A stretch of DNA of 64,000 nt, taken from the NCBI RefSeq assembly GCF_020169335.1, contig NZ_JAIEZN010000001.1, positions 1,723,705-1,787,704 on the forward strand. Reading direction: 5' to 3'. This DNA comes from Devosia aquimaris (GTDB taxonomy: Bacteria; Pseudomonadota; Alphaproteobacteria; Rhizobiales; Devosiaceae). The notes under the pieces are model-generated. The model was not told the origin of the DNA and made no database searches. It worked only from the letters and a program-made list of their open reading frames with translations. This document shows, in pieces, positions 56,598 through 63,650 of this stretch. The translations under genes and the position numbers were made by a program. Each line of letters begins with the position of its first letter. Position 1 is the first letter of the stretch.

Positions 56598-56612
56598 TGA
56601 ACGGAGTCTGAA
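56598..56612 (+). repeat. 15-bp element upstream of curlin gene 2
   Basis: TGAACGGAGTCTGAA is identical to 55490-55504 and lies 88 bases before the second curlin ATG. GTTCA half-sites follow at 56630 and again near 56662. Confidence 0.6.
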
Positions 56613-56699
56613 TGCCCTGCTCCAGATCGGTTCAGCCCGGCCCGGCTAGTCTCAAATCATCGGTTCAGCCAACGCCCACCCGGCCCCAGGAGAGACGCC

Positions 56700-57119
56700 A
56701 TGATCACCCGCTTCGCCAAATTTGCATCCGCAGCCGTCGCCGCCCTCGTCATCGGCACCGCCGGCCTCACCGCCCCCGCCATGGCGGGCGGCCAGATTTC
56801 GTTCAGCTTCTCACCTGCCGATCCCGAGCAGCAGGAAGCCCTGGGCCTCGGCCTGCAGATGGTCTCGATCTTCAAGGGACTCTCCAGCAACGGCGCCAAT
56901 GTTGCCCAGAACGGCAACTTCAACGCCGCCGGCTTCAACCAGTCCGGCTCGGGCAATCACGGCCTGATCATCCAGGAGGGCAATGGCCACCAGGGCACCG
57001 TCAAGCAGCATGGCAACAACAACAATTGCGGCCTGTTCCAGTTCGGTGAAAACACCAATGGCAGCTGCACCCAGTTCGGCAACAACCAGTCGAGCTTCAC
57101 CACGGTCTTCGGCTTCTAG
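56700..57119 (+). CDS. Secreted curlin-repeat protein 2
   Basis: A 139-residue protein with a signal peptide ending APAMAGG (about residue 29). Residues 30-62 form a non-repeat head (ISFSFSPADPEQQEALGLGLQMVSIFKGL). Curlin-like units follow: ANVAQNGNFNAAGFNQSG, HGLIIQEGNGHQGTVKQHG, CGLFQFGENTNGSCTQFG and SSFTTVFGF. The head and the smaller number of units fit a nucleator or minor subunit (CsgB role), but this is inference. AGGAGAG precedes the ATG. Confidence 0.8.
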   Translation: MITRFAKFASAAVAALVIGTAGLTAPAMAGGQISFSFSPADPEQQEALGLGLQMVSIFKGLSSNGANVAQNGNFNAAGFNQSGSGNHGLIIQEGNGHQGTVKQHGNNNNCGLFQFGENTNGSCTQFGNNQSSFTTVFGF

Positions 57120-57143
57120 GCTATCAGGCTCGCCTTGGCCGCG

Positions 57144-57165
57144 GGCGGGGCCTCTGAGCCCCGCC
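57144..57165 (+). terminator. Hairpin after curlin gene 2
   Basis: GGCGGGGC and GCCCCGCC pair perfectly with loop CTCTGA. TT and then CCCCGTT follow, so it is a weak intrinsic terminator. Confidence 0.5.
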
Positions 57166-57278
57166 TTCCCCGTTCCGTCGACAGTCACTAAATTGGACCA
57201 CCATGTCGAATCCGGCGCGTCCGGATCGTCGTGGAGGCAAGTGGGCAAGATCGCTCACAGCGGAACAGGAGAAAAGCG

Positions 57279-57701
57279 ATGCGTGTCATCGTCTTCGTGA
57301 AGGCAACCAAGGACAGTGAAGAAGGCCGCATGCCGACGACAGAACTGCTCGAGGCCATGACCAAATACAATGAGCAGTTGATCAATGCCGGCATCATGCT
57401 GGGCGGCGAGGGTCTTCAGCCAACCTCCAGCGCCAAGCGGGTGCACTTCAGCGGCGCCAACCGCACGGTCATCGACGGCCCCTTTGCCGAAACCAAGGAA
57501 CTGGTCGCCGGCTACTGGATCTGGCAGGTCCGCGACATGGACGAGGCTGTCGAATGGGTCAAGCGCTGCCCCAACCCGATGTTTACCGATAGCGACATCG
57601 AAATCCGCCCGGTCTACGAAGTCGAGGCTTTCGACGAGATCATGACCCCCGAGATCCAGGAAATGTACGACCGCAATGTCGAGCGCGCCGCCGGCAAGTG
57701 A
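57279..57701 (+). CDS. YciI-like protein with DGPF motif
   Basis: A 140-residue ferredoxin-like-fold protein. MRVIVFVKATKDSEEG opens it, and IDGPFAETKELVAGYWIWQVRDMDEAVEWVKRCPN is the DGPF signature. Members often sit beside ECF sigma-factor genes, but none is present here. Its role is unknown. ACAGGAG precedes ATG 57279. A strong terminator follows. Confidence 0.87.
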   Translation: MRVIVFVKATKDSEEGRMPTTELLEAMTKYNEQLINAGIMLGGEGLQPTSSAKRVHFSGANRTVIDGPFAETKELVAGYWIWQVRDMDEAVEWVKRCPNPMFTDSDIEIRPVYEVEAFDEIMTPEIQEMYDRNVERAAGK

Positions 57702-57719
57702 CATACAGTCAAAAACAAC

Positions 57720-57747
57720 AAAGGCCCGCATCGCTGCGGGCCTTTTT
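57720..57747. terminator. Terminator between DGPF gene and dksA
   Basis: An 11-bp stem, arms 57720-57730 and 57735-57745 with loop TCGC, is followed by T residues on the plus strand. It separates convergent genes. On the minus strand the dksA end is 23 bases away. Confidence 0.82.
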
Positions 57748-57770
57748 CATTGGGAAAGTCGTAGATCCCA

Positions 57771-58190
57771 CTATTCGTCGCGATAGACCTTTTCGCGACG
57801 CTCATGCAATTCCTGGGCTTCCAGGCTCAGCGTCGCAATCGGCCGTGCGTCCAGACGGGCAATCCCGATGGGGTCGCCGGTTTCCTCGCAATAGCCATAG
57901 GTGCCGTCGTCAATGCGCTTGAGGGCGGCGTCGATCTTGGCGATCAGCTTGCGCTGACGATCACGCGTCCGCAGTTCGAGCGACCGATCACTCTCGGAAC
58001 TGGCGCGGTCGGCCATGTCCGGGTGGTTCTGGTTCTCTTCCTGCAGGTTGTCGAGGGTTTCGCGGCTCTCGCGGAGGATATCCTCCTTCCACGCGTTCAG
58101 CTTGGCCCGGAAATAGTCCCGCTGGCGCGGGTTCATGAACGGCTCGTCATCACTGGGCCGGTATTCAATTACTTCTGCACCCGAAGACAT
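57771..58190 (-). CDS. dksA: RNA polymerase-binding factor DksA
   Basis: A 139-residue DksA. A long coiled coil (QRDYFRAKLNAWKEDILRESRETLDNLQEENQNHPDMADRASSESDRSLELRTRDRQRKLIAKI, given by its ends) has the tip acids in DMADRA. The zinc-finger-like part, GYCEETGDPIGIARLDARPIATLSLEAQELHERREK, has only one cysteine in place of four, so it cannot form the classic finger. DksA acts with ppGpp at stable RNA promoters. The ATG at 58190 gives MSSGAEVIEY. dksA next to fliX is a common alphaproteobacterial order. Confidence 0.93.
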   Translation of the reverse strand: MSSGAEVIEYRPSDDEPFMNPRQRDYFRAKLNAWKEDILRESRETLDNLQEENQNHPDMADRASSESDRSLELRTRDRQRKLIAKIDAALKRIDDGTYGYCEETGDPIGIARLDARPIATLSLEAQELHERREKVYRDE

Positions 58191-58341
58191 CAGCAGACTC
58201 AACTCCAATGCGCCCCTACGGCCGGTTATATATGCGCCTAAGCGCACCCCCGCAAGCACGCATGTAACTCCTGATTAACGCGTGAACGAAGCGGCACCGG
58301 AGCCCATAGACCAGACATGGCGACAGTTTAATGAAATTGGC

Positions 58342-58761
58342 CTAGCGCCTGGAAAATCTGCCGAACTTGGCCAGCTCAACTTGCACCCTCAGATCGATGT
58401 CATCGAGCACCGCATCGAGCTCTGGCGTCGAGTGTTCGCGGACTTCCTCAAGCATGCTGGAGAGGCGATCGAGCCGGTCGGCACTTACCTGCCCGACCAG
58501 CAGGTCAGCCTTGATCTCATCGAGCGTGTCCAGCAGCGAGCGCCCGCGACGCACGGCGCGCTTCTTGCGCTCCAAAGGACCATCCACGCTCTGCAGTGCC
58601 AGGATCGCGTCGATACCCGTTGCGGCAGCCACGGGTACGGACTGGGCAACCCGCGCCGGCTCTTCGGCGCCCGCAGGAACAAAGGCCACACCCGATCCTG
58701 CTCGGCCAGAAGCACTGGCCTTGCCGACACCCGACGTGCGTTTGGTCGTGTCTATGCGCAA
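58342..58761 (-). CDS. fliX: Flagellar assembly regulator FliX
   Basis: A 139-residue class II flagellar protein. The conserved C-terminal half is VDGPLERKKRAVRRGRSLLDTLDEIKADLLVG through LDRLSSMLEEVREHSTPELDAVLDDIDLRVQVELAKF. In Caulobacter FliX couples assembly to the sigma-54 activator FlbD. Start choice is uncertain: TTG 58761 gives MRIDTTKRT, like family starts, while TTG 58797 adds 12 residues. The CtrA box at 58814-58828 predicts a transcript start near 58788, which favours 58761. Confidence 0.83.
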   Translation of the reverse strand: MRIDTTKRTSGVGKASASGRAGSGVAFVPAGAEEPARVAQSVPVAAATGIDAILALQSVDGPLERKKRAVRRGRSLLDTLDEIKADLLVGQVSADRLDRLSSMLEEVREHSTPELDAVLDDIDLRVQVELAKFGRFSRR

Positions 58762-58813
58762 TGGAGGACTCAAATCGCAGGTTTGACCTATGGGCAAAAT
58801 CTGCCGAGAGCCG

Positions 58814-58828
58814 TTAATGAAGCCTTAA
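58814..58828 (-). promoter_or_regulatory. CtrA-type box upstream of fliX
   Basis: TTAA-N7-TTAA, a perfect match to the CtrA consensus, lies 53 bases upstream of the chosen fliX start. In Caulobacter fliX is CtrA-controlled and divergent from flgI, the same arrangement as here. Confidence 0.78.
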
Positions 58829-58934
58829 TGCTCCCGGCAAGAATTGCTTAGCTGGCTGAAAGCCGGACTGACCAGCAGCGTCTGGCAGGAAAATAACCTA
58901 TTAAATTCAAATTCATAGCGTGCCACCAGGGAAC

Positions 58935-58950
58935 TGGCACGCTTTTCGCA
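58935..58950 (+). promoter_or_regulatory. Sigma-54-type promoter of flgI
   Basis: TGGCACG-N4-TCGCA matches the sigma-54 consensus at all but one informative position. Its -24 half is one arm of a perfect 8-bp dyad (58918-58925 with 58935-58942). The flgI ATG is 58 bases downstream. Confidence 0.8.
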
Positions 58951-59007
58951 ATGTAGTGCCCGACCGTTGCGCCATGGGGATGGCGTGACCAGAATTCGGG
59001 GACGAGC

Positions 59008-60132
59008 ATGATCAGACCACTGTTGCGGCAGCTATTGGCAATAATCCTGGGGGCGACCCTGGTGCTCCTGCCCGTCAGCGATGCCTTTGCCGCCGCGGCC
59101 CGTATCAAGGATATCGTCGATTTCGAGGGCGTCCGTGAGAACCAGCTGGTCGGCTATGGCCTGGTGGTTGGGCTCAATGGCACCGGCGACAGCCTCAACA
59201 ACTCGCCGTTCACCAAGCAGTCCCTCCAATCCATGCTCGAGCGTCTCGGCGTCAACACCGCCGGCGAAAACGTCCGCACCGCCAATGTCGCCGCGGTCAT
59301 GGTCACAGCCAACCTCCCCCCGTTCGGCACGCAGGGCTCGCGCATGGACGTTTCGGTTTCCGCGCTCGGCGATAGCGACAGCCTTCAGGGTGGCACCTTG
59401 CTGGTCACCCCGCTCCTGGGCGCCGACGGCGAAGTCTATGCCATCGCCCAGGGCCCCGTCCTGATCAACGGCTTCAAGGCAGAAGGCGATGCCGCCACCA
59501 TTATCTCCGGCGTCCCCACCACCGGCCGTATCTCCTCTGGCGCGCTGATCGAGCGCGAGATTGATTTCCACCTCGGCTCGCAGACCTCGCTGCGCCTGGC
59601 CCTGCGCAATCCCGACCTGACCACGGCTCGCCGGATTGCGCTGGCCGTCAACGATTTCATCGGCACGCCCACGGCAACGCCGGAAGATCCAGCCACCGTG
59701 CGCCTCACCCTGCCGCCGGGCTTCAACGGCAATATTGTTGACCTGCTCACCGATATCGAACAGCTCATGGTCGAGACCGATCAGGTGGCGCGGATCGTCA
59801 TCGACGAGAACTCCGGCATCATCGTCATGGGCAAGGATGTCCGCGTGTCGAGCGTCGCCGTCGCGCAGTCGAACCTGACGGTGACCATTGCCGAGAACCC
59901 CACGGTGGTGCAGCCGGCCCCGCTCAGCGACGGCCAGACCGCCGTGCAGCCCAGCACGGCCCTCAATGCGAACATGTCCGCCAGCGCCCTGGCTGTCGTG
60001 CAGGAATCGGTGACGCTCCAGCAACTGGTGGACGGCCTGAACGCCCTGGGCATCTCGCCCCGTGACCTCATTGCCATCCTGCAGGCCATCAAGGCCGCCG
60101 GCGCCCTCCAGGCTGAAATCGAGGTGATGTGA
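59008..60132 (+). CDS. flgI: Flagellar P-ring protein FlgI
   Basis: A 374-residue periplasmic ring protein with signal peptide ending SDAFAAA. ARIKDIVDFEGVRENQLVGYGLVVGLNGTGDSL is the unmistakable family start, and SVTLQQLVDGLNALGISPRDLIAILQAIKAAGALQAEIEVM the end. It forms the P ring with help from FlgA. It heads flgI, rod-binding protein, FlgN-like. A sigma-54-type promoter lies upstream. Confidence 0.97.
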   Translation: MIRPLLRQLLAIILGATLVLLPVSDAFAAAARIKDIVDFEGVRENQLVGYGLVVGLNGTGDSLNNSPFTKQSLQSMLERLGVNTAGENVRTANVAAVMVTANLPPFGTQGSRMDVSVSALGDSDSLQGGTLLVTPLLGADGEVYAIAQGPVLINGFKAEGDAATIISGVPTTGRISSGALIEREIDFHLGSQTSLRLALRNPDLTTARRIALAVNDFIGTPTATPEDPATVRLTLPPGFNGNIVDLLTDIEQLMVETDQVARIVIDENSGIIVMGKDVRVSSVAVAQSNLTVTIAENPTVVQPAPLSDGQTAVQPSTALNANMSASALAVVQESVTLQQLVDGLNALGISPRDLIAILQAIKAAGALQAEIEVM

Positions 60133-60467
60133 TGCAGCTTCTGTCCAGCGCGCCGTCCAAGCCCGGCTCCAGCCTTACCCCTGAACAGATTGCCCGGGTG
60201 CAGAAGCAGGCCGAGGATTTCGAGGGTGTGTTTCTCAATACCCTCACCAAGCAGATGTTCTCCAGCCTCAACACCGACACGTCTGCCATGGGCGGCGGCT
60301 TCGGCGAGGAGACCTGGCGGTCCATGCAGGCCGAACAGCTGGCCAACACCATGGCCCAGAATGGTGGGCTGGGTATTGCCGAGCAAATGCTGCCCGACAT
60401 GCTGGCCCTCCAGGAGGCCGCCAACAACCAGAACAAGATCCAGTCGACTATCGGAGCCTACAAATGA
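60132..60467 (+). CDS. Rod-binding protein (FlgJ N-terminal type)
   Basis: A 111-residue protein equal to the FlgJ rod-binding domain without muramidase. The conserved part is QAEDFEGVFLNTLTKQMFSSLNTDTSAMGGGFGEETWRSMQAEQLANTMAQNGGLGIAEQML. It caps or guides rod growth. The ATG at 60132 shares one base with the flgI stop (TGATG); a GTG three bases earlier is also possible. Confidence 0.88.
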   Translation: MQLLSSAPSKPGSSLTPEQIARVQKQAEDFEGVFLNTLTKQMFSSLNTDTSAMGGGFGEETWRSMQAEQLANTMAQNGGLGIAEQMLPDMLALQEAANNQNKIQSTIGAYK

Positions 60468-60931
60468 CCGCTGCCGCCCGCCTCGCCGCTCTCGACAGCC
60501 TGCCCGCCAAGGAACTGTGCGCGATGGCTGAAGCCACTCTCACCGCGCTGGTCGACGTCATGAACCAGGAAACCACCCTCCTGCGCGCTGGCCATATGCG
60601 CCAGGCCGGCACACTCACCGCCGAGAAGACCCGACTGGCACAGGATTACGTCGGCTTTGCCCGCTCCGTTCAGCGCCAGGGCGCACGACTGGCCCAGCAG
60701 GCGCCGGAAGCCATAGCCCGTCTGCGCCAGGGTCATGAGCGGCTGGCGACCCAGATGGCCGAGAACCTGCGCGTCCTGGCGACGGCACGCAATGTGACCG
60801 AGGACCTGCTGACCGACGTCGCTCGCATCGTCGGTCAACAGAACCGCGCCCAGGCCTACGGCCGCTCGGGGACCATCGCCAGTGACCCGTCCAACTCAGC
60901 GCGCGGAATCGCAGTAAACCGGGCACTTTGA
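60464..60931 (+). CDS. FlgN-like flagellar chaperone
   Basis: A 155-residue all-helical protein. LCAMAEATLTALVDVMNQETTLLRAGHMRQAGTLTAEKTRLAQDY is the typical FlgN/FlgN-like opening, a helix with E-T-x-L-L and a later E-K-x-x-L. FlgN chaperones the hook-filament junction proteins. It overlaps the rod-binding gene by four bases (ATGA). Similarity is by pattern only, so the exact client is unknown. Confidence 0.75.
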   Translation: MTAAARLAALDSLPAKELCAMAEATLTALVDVMNQETTLLRAGHMRQAGTLTAEKTRLAQDYVGFARSVQRQGARLAQQAPEAIARLRQGHERLATQMAENLRVLATARNVTEDLLTDVARIVGQQNRAQAYGRSGTIASDPSNSARGIAVNRAL

Positions 60932-61034
60932 GCCAGTATCAATTGAATAAAACTGTGTGATCGACCGAAACGGAAAGGCAACAGGCGCGTTCCAATGCTT
61001 CGATATGGCATTCCGTTGACGGAAGGACCGCGAC

Positions 61035-61376
61035 ATGATCACACCAATAGTGCCTACCGCAGCCTATGTTGGCGCGTCTCATCTCAGCGACCTTCGCGAC
61101 CGCAGCTCAGCGGGCGTCCGGACAATCTTGCCCAATAGCGTCGCATCCACACCGCGTGCGGAAAGTGCTGACAACAGCAACGGCCGGCCCAGCCAGGGCC
61201 AGCCGCGGCAGGACATTGCAGAGCCCGAGAAGGACAACTCGTCCATGTTCGCGGCAGCCGTGATCTCGGGCGCACTCCCCCCGACGCCACAGACCATGGA
61301 AGAGCTGATCATGCGGATCGGCTCCAGCACGATCCCCGAGGAATCCCAGGCTCGACTGAAAGATCTTCTGGCCTGA
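61035..61376 (+). CDS. Hypothetical protein between flgN-like and flagellin genes
   Basis: A 113-residue protein that I do not recognise. The first 70 residues are polar and likely disordered (ADNSNGRPSQGQPRQDIAEPEKD). The last 40 are helical (MEELIMRIGSSTIPEESQARLKDLLA). Codon use fits the neighbours, and GGAAGG precedes ATG 61035. It lies in a flagellar run, so an export or regulatory role is possible, for example as an unstructured export substrate (inference). Confidence 0.6.
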   Translation: MITPIVPTAAYVGASHLSDLRDRSSAGVRTILPNSVASTPRAESADNSNGRPSQGQPRQDIAEPEKDNSSMFAAAVISGALPPTPQTMEELIMRIGSSTIPEESQARLKDLLA

Positions 61377-61383
61377 AGCCGCC

Positions 61384-61423
61384 CCGCTTCAGCTGCACAT
61401 TAACCGCTTCAGCTGCACATTAA
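61384..61423. repeat. Perfect 20-bp tandem duplication
   Basis: CCGCTTCAGCTGCACATTAA occurs twice in direct contact (61384-61403 and 61404-61423) just after the hypothetical gene. Each copy ends in TTAA. It may be a recent slip or a doubled binding site. Confidence 0.85.
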
Positions 61424-61487
61424 ATTGGCACCGAACGTCTGAACAGTTAACGCTTCGTGCAACTCCCGATCGCTGCGCCCACTCAAG

Positions 61488-61513
61488 AACCCCGGAATTC
61501 CGGGGTTTTTCTT
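61488..61513 (+). terminator. Intrinsic terminator before flagellin 1
   Basis: AACCCCGG and CCGGGGTT pair perfectly with loop AATT and run into TTTTTCTTT. It isolates the flagellin gene from the flgI unit. Confidence 0.88.
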
Positions 61514-61566
61514 TGCCCGCGACCATAAATGCCACGGAAGAATTGATCCACATTTCGCCGAGCCGT

Positions 61567-61581
61567 TTAACCCTTCTTTAG
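61567..61581 (+). promoter_or_regulatory. CtrA-like box before flagellin 1
   Basis: TTAA-N7-TTAG has one mismatch to the CtrA consensus and lies 78 bases before the flagellin ATG, similar to the position of the perfect box before flagellin 2. Confidence 0.45.
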
Positions 61582-61658
61582 AGCCTGGCGGATGACATTC
61601 GACGGGCCTCAGGAAGAGGCGTCGTAGTTTGCGTATTCCTAGAAAAGGATCTCTACAA

Positions 61659-63455
61659 ATGGCTGATATCTCGCTCTCCAAAGCCGTCCGTGCCAACCTG
61701 AGCTCGCTCAAGAGCACTGCCAACATGATGGCTGAGACGCAGAACCGTCTCTCCACCGGCAACAAGGTGAACTCGGCTCTGGACAATCCCAGCAACTGGT
61801 TCACGGCCAAGGGCCTGAACAACCGCGCTGGCGATCTCAACGCCCTGCTCGACGGCATGGCCAACGGCATCCAGACCCTCAAGGCTGCGGACAATGGCTT
61901 GTCGGCCATGACCAAGACCCTGGAATCGATGCAGTCGACCCTCCGTCAGGCCCGTCAGGACAAGTCGTTCAACACCGAATCGCTGACCCTGGACAAGATC
62001 AACCCGAATGATCCTTCCCTGGGCAAGCTGTCCGTCTCCGGCGGTGCGGTGGGTAGCCCCATCGAGATCGACCTGACCAAGACTGGCACCGGCAAGGCCA
62101 TCTCGACCACTGCTGCCTTCTCGGCTCCGACCGGCACTGCCGTTAAGGCGAGCGTTACCAGCACCGGTACCGCGATCACCTACGACGCGACCGGCAACGC
62201 CGGCACCAGCGGTGCAGCACGTACCTTTGATATCTCGTTTGGCGGCAAGACAGCCACGGTCAACCTGGCTTCCGACACCACTCGCGATACCAACACCGAG
62301 TTTGTGGCTGCGATCAACGCACAGATCGACGCCAGCGACCTGGCCGGTAAGGTGGTCGTCACCGAAGCTTCGGGTCTGCTGAAGATCGAAGCGGCAGCAA
62401 CCGGCGACGGCGACGTCACCGTCTCTGGTACCGACGCGACCGCCTCGTTCGGCACTACTCCGACCGCTGTGTCGGGCACCGACGGCAAGACCAGCTTCAC
62501 GGTCAATGGCAAGGCAGTCGAACTGACCTCGACCAACGCGGCCAACCTCACGGACGCCGTCACCGCCGTCAACACTCAGCTGGGCACGGACTCCAAGTTC
62601 CAGGCCTATAACGACGCCGGCAAGCTGGGCATCCGTGCGATCGCCGACGATGCAGGCACCCTGTCGATCGGCGGCTCAGACGCCCGCTACTTCGGTACGC
62701 CGGCTGCTGGCGTTGTGGCCGGTGCCGACAAGACTGGCCTGAACTTCACCCGCTCGGTCGACGATCTGGTGACGGCTGTCAACGCCAACGCCAGCCTCGA
62801 CGGCAAGGTTCGTGCCTCCAACGACAACGGCAAGCTGCGCCTGGAAAACCAGTCCACGCAGGACCTGACGATCAAGGGCAAGAATGCCACTTCCGGCAAG
62901 CTGGATGGCACCTCGGGTACTTCGACCGTCAAGGGCAACTCCGTCCGTAGCGGCCTGGCCGATCAGTTCAACGAACTGCGCGACCAGCTCGACAAGCTGG
63001 CTGACGATGCCTCCTTCAACGGTATCAACCTGCTGCGCGGCGACAAGCTGGCCATCACGTTCAACGAAACTGGTACGTCGTCCATCGACATCCAGACCAA
63101 GAGCGGCAAGACGGTCAACTCGGCCAACCTGGGTGTTTCGACCACCATCGAAGCCAAGGACCTGGACAACGACACCAACATCGACGCCGAACTGAGCAAG
63201 CTCAAGACCGCACTGAACGACGTGCGTTCGCAGGCTTCGAGCTTCGGTTCGAATCTGTCGATCGTTCAGGGCCGTCAGGACTTCACCAAGTCCATGATCG
63301 ACACCCTCGAAGACGGTGCCGGCAACCTGACCCTGGCCGACATGAATGGCGAAGCCGCCAACCTGCTGGCTCTCCAGACCCGTCAGTCGCTGGCTTCGAA
63401 CTCGCTGTCCCTGGCCAGCCAAGCCGACCAGTCGGTTCTCCAGCTGATCCGTTAA
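61659..63455 (+). CDS. Flagellin 1
   Basis: A 598-residue flagellin, long for this class. D0/D1 ends are conserved: ISLSKAVRANLSSLKSTANMMAETQNRLSTGNKVNSALDNPSNWFTA, and QTRQSLASNSLSLASQADQSVLQLIR. The variable centre (about 120-415) holds three degenerate modules like Flagellin_IN units, at about 189-257, 279-340 and 361-407. It has no cysteine. AAAGGATC precedes ATG 61659. It polymerises into the filament after export. A paralogue begins 195 bases after its stop. Confidence 0.95.
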   Translation: MADISLSKAVRANLSSLKSTANMMAETQNRLSTGNKVNSALDNPSNWFTAKGLNNRAGDLNALLDGMANGIQTLKAADNGLSAMTKTLESMQSTLRQARQDKSFNTESLTLDKINPNDPSLGKLSVSGGAVGSPIEIDLTKTGTGKAISTTAAFSAPTGTAVKASVTSTGTAITYDATGNAGTSGAARTFDISFGGKTATVNLASDTTRDTNTEFVAAINAQIDASDLAGKVVVTEASGLLKIEAAATGDGDVTVSGTDATASFGTTPTAVSGTDGKTSFTVNGKAVELTSTNAANLTDAVTAVNTQLGTDSKFQAYNDAGKLGIRAIADDAGTLSIGGSDARYFGTPAAGVVAGADKTGLNFTRSVDDLVTAVNANASLDGKVRASNDNGKLRLENQSTQDLTIKGKNATSGKLDGTSGTSTVKGNSVRSGLADQFNELRDQLDKLADDASFNGINLLRGDKLAITFNETGTSSIDIQTKSGKTVNSANLGVSTTIEAKDLDNDTNIDAELSKLKTALNDVRSQASSFGSNLSIVQGRQDFTKSMIDTLEDGAGNLTLADMNGEAANLLALQTRQSLASNSLSLASQADQSVLQLIR

Positions 63456-63482
63456 GCTTCAGCCAGACTGAGACATTTTCAG

Positions 63483-63513
63483 AAGGGGGCGGACCGCAAG
63501 GTCCGCCCCCTTT
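63483..63513 (+). terminator. Intrinsic terminator after flagellin 1
   Basis: A 13-bp stem, arms 63483-63495 and 63500-63512 with loop GCAA, is followed by TTCCTTT. It ends the flagellin 1 transcript before flagellin 2. Confidence 0.85.
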
Positions 63514-63573
63514 CCTTTGCCCGCCGCCAAGCTGCAAAATCCAACATGGTTTCTGCGGCCTTAATCGGCATGG

Positions 63574-63588
63574 TTAAGACACCTTTAA
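63574..63588 (+). promoter_or_regulatory. CtrA-type box before flagellin 2
   Basis: TTAA-N7-TTAA is a perfect match to the CtrA consensus, 62 bases before the ATG. A TTAACCAT half-site is nearby at 63600. Confidence 0.72.
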
Positions 63589-63650
63589 GAAAGCTGGTGT
63601 TAACCATATTCCAACGGGGCCGAGACGGGCCCAGGGCAAGGATCGCATAG

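Noticed and set aside
61425..61440. Possible sigma-54 promoter TGGCACC before flagellin 1
   Set aside because: The -24 half is good, but the -12 half reads GTCTG and lacks the invariant GC. A terminator at 61488 also lies between it and the gene.
63543..63560. Sequence CATGGTTTCTGC before flagellin 2, shared with the flgF sigma-54 promoter
   Set aside because: The upstream bases read CCAA instead of TGG, so the essential -24 GG is missing.
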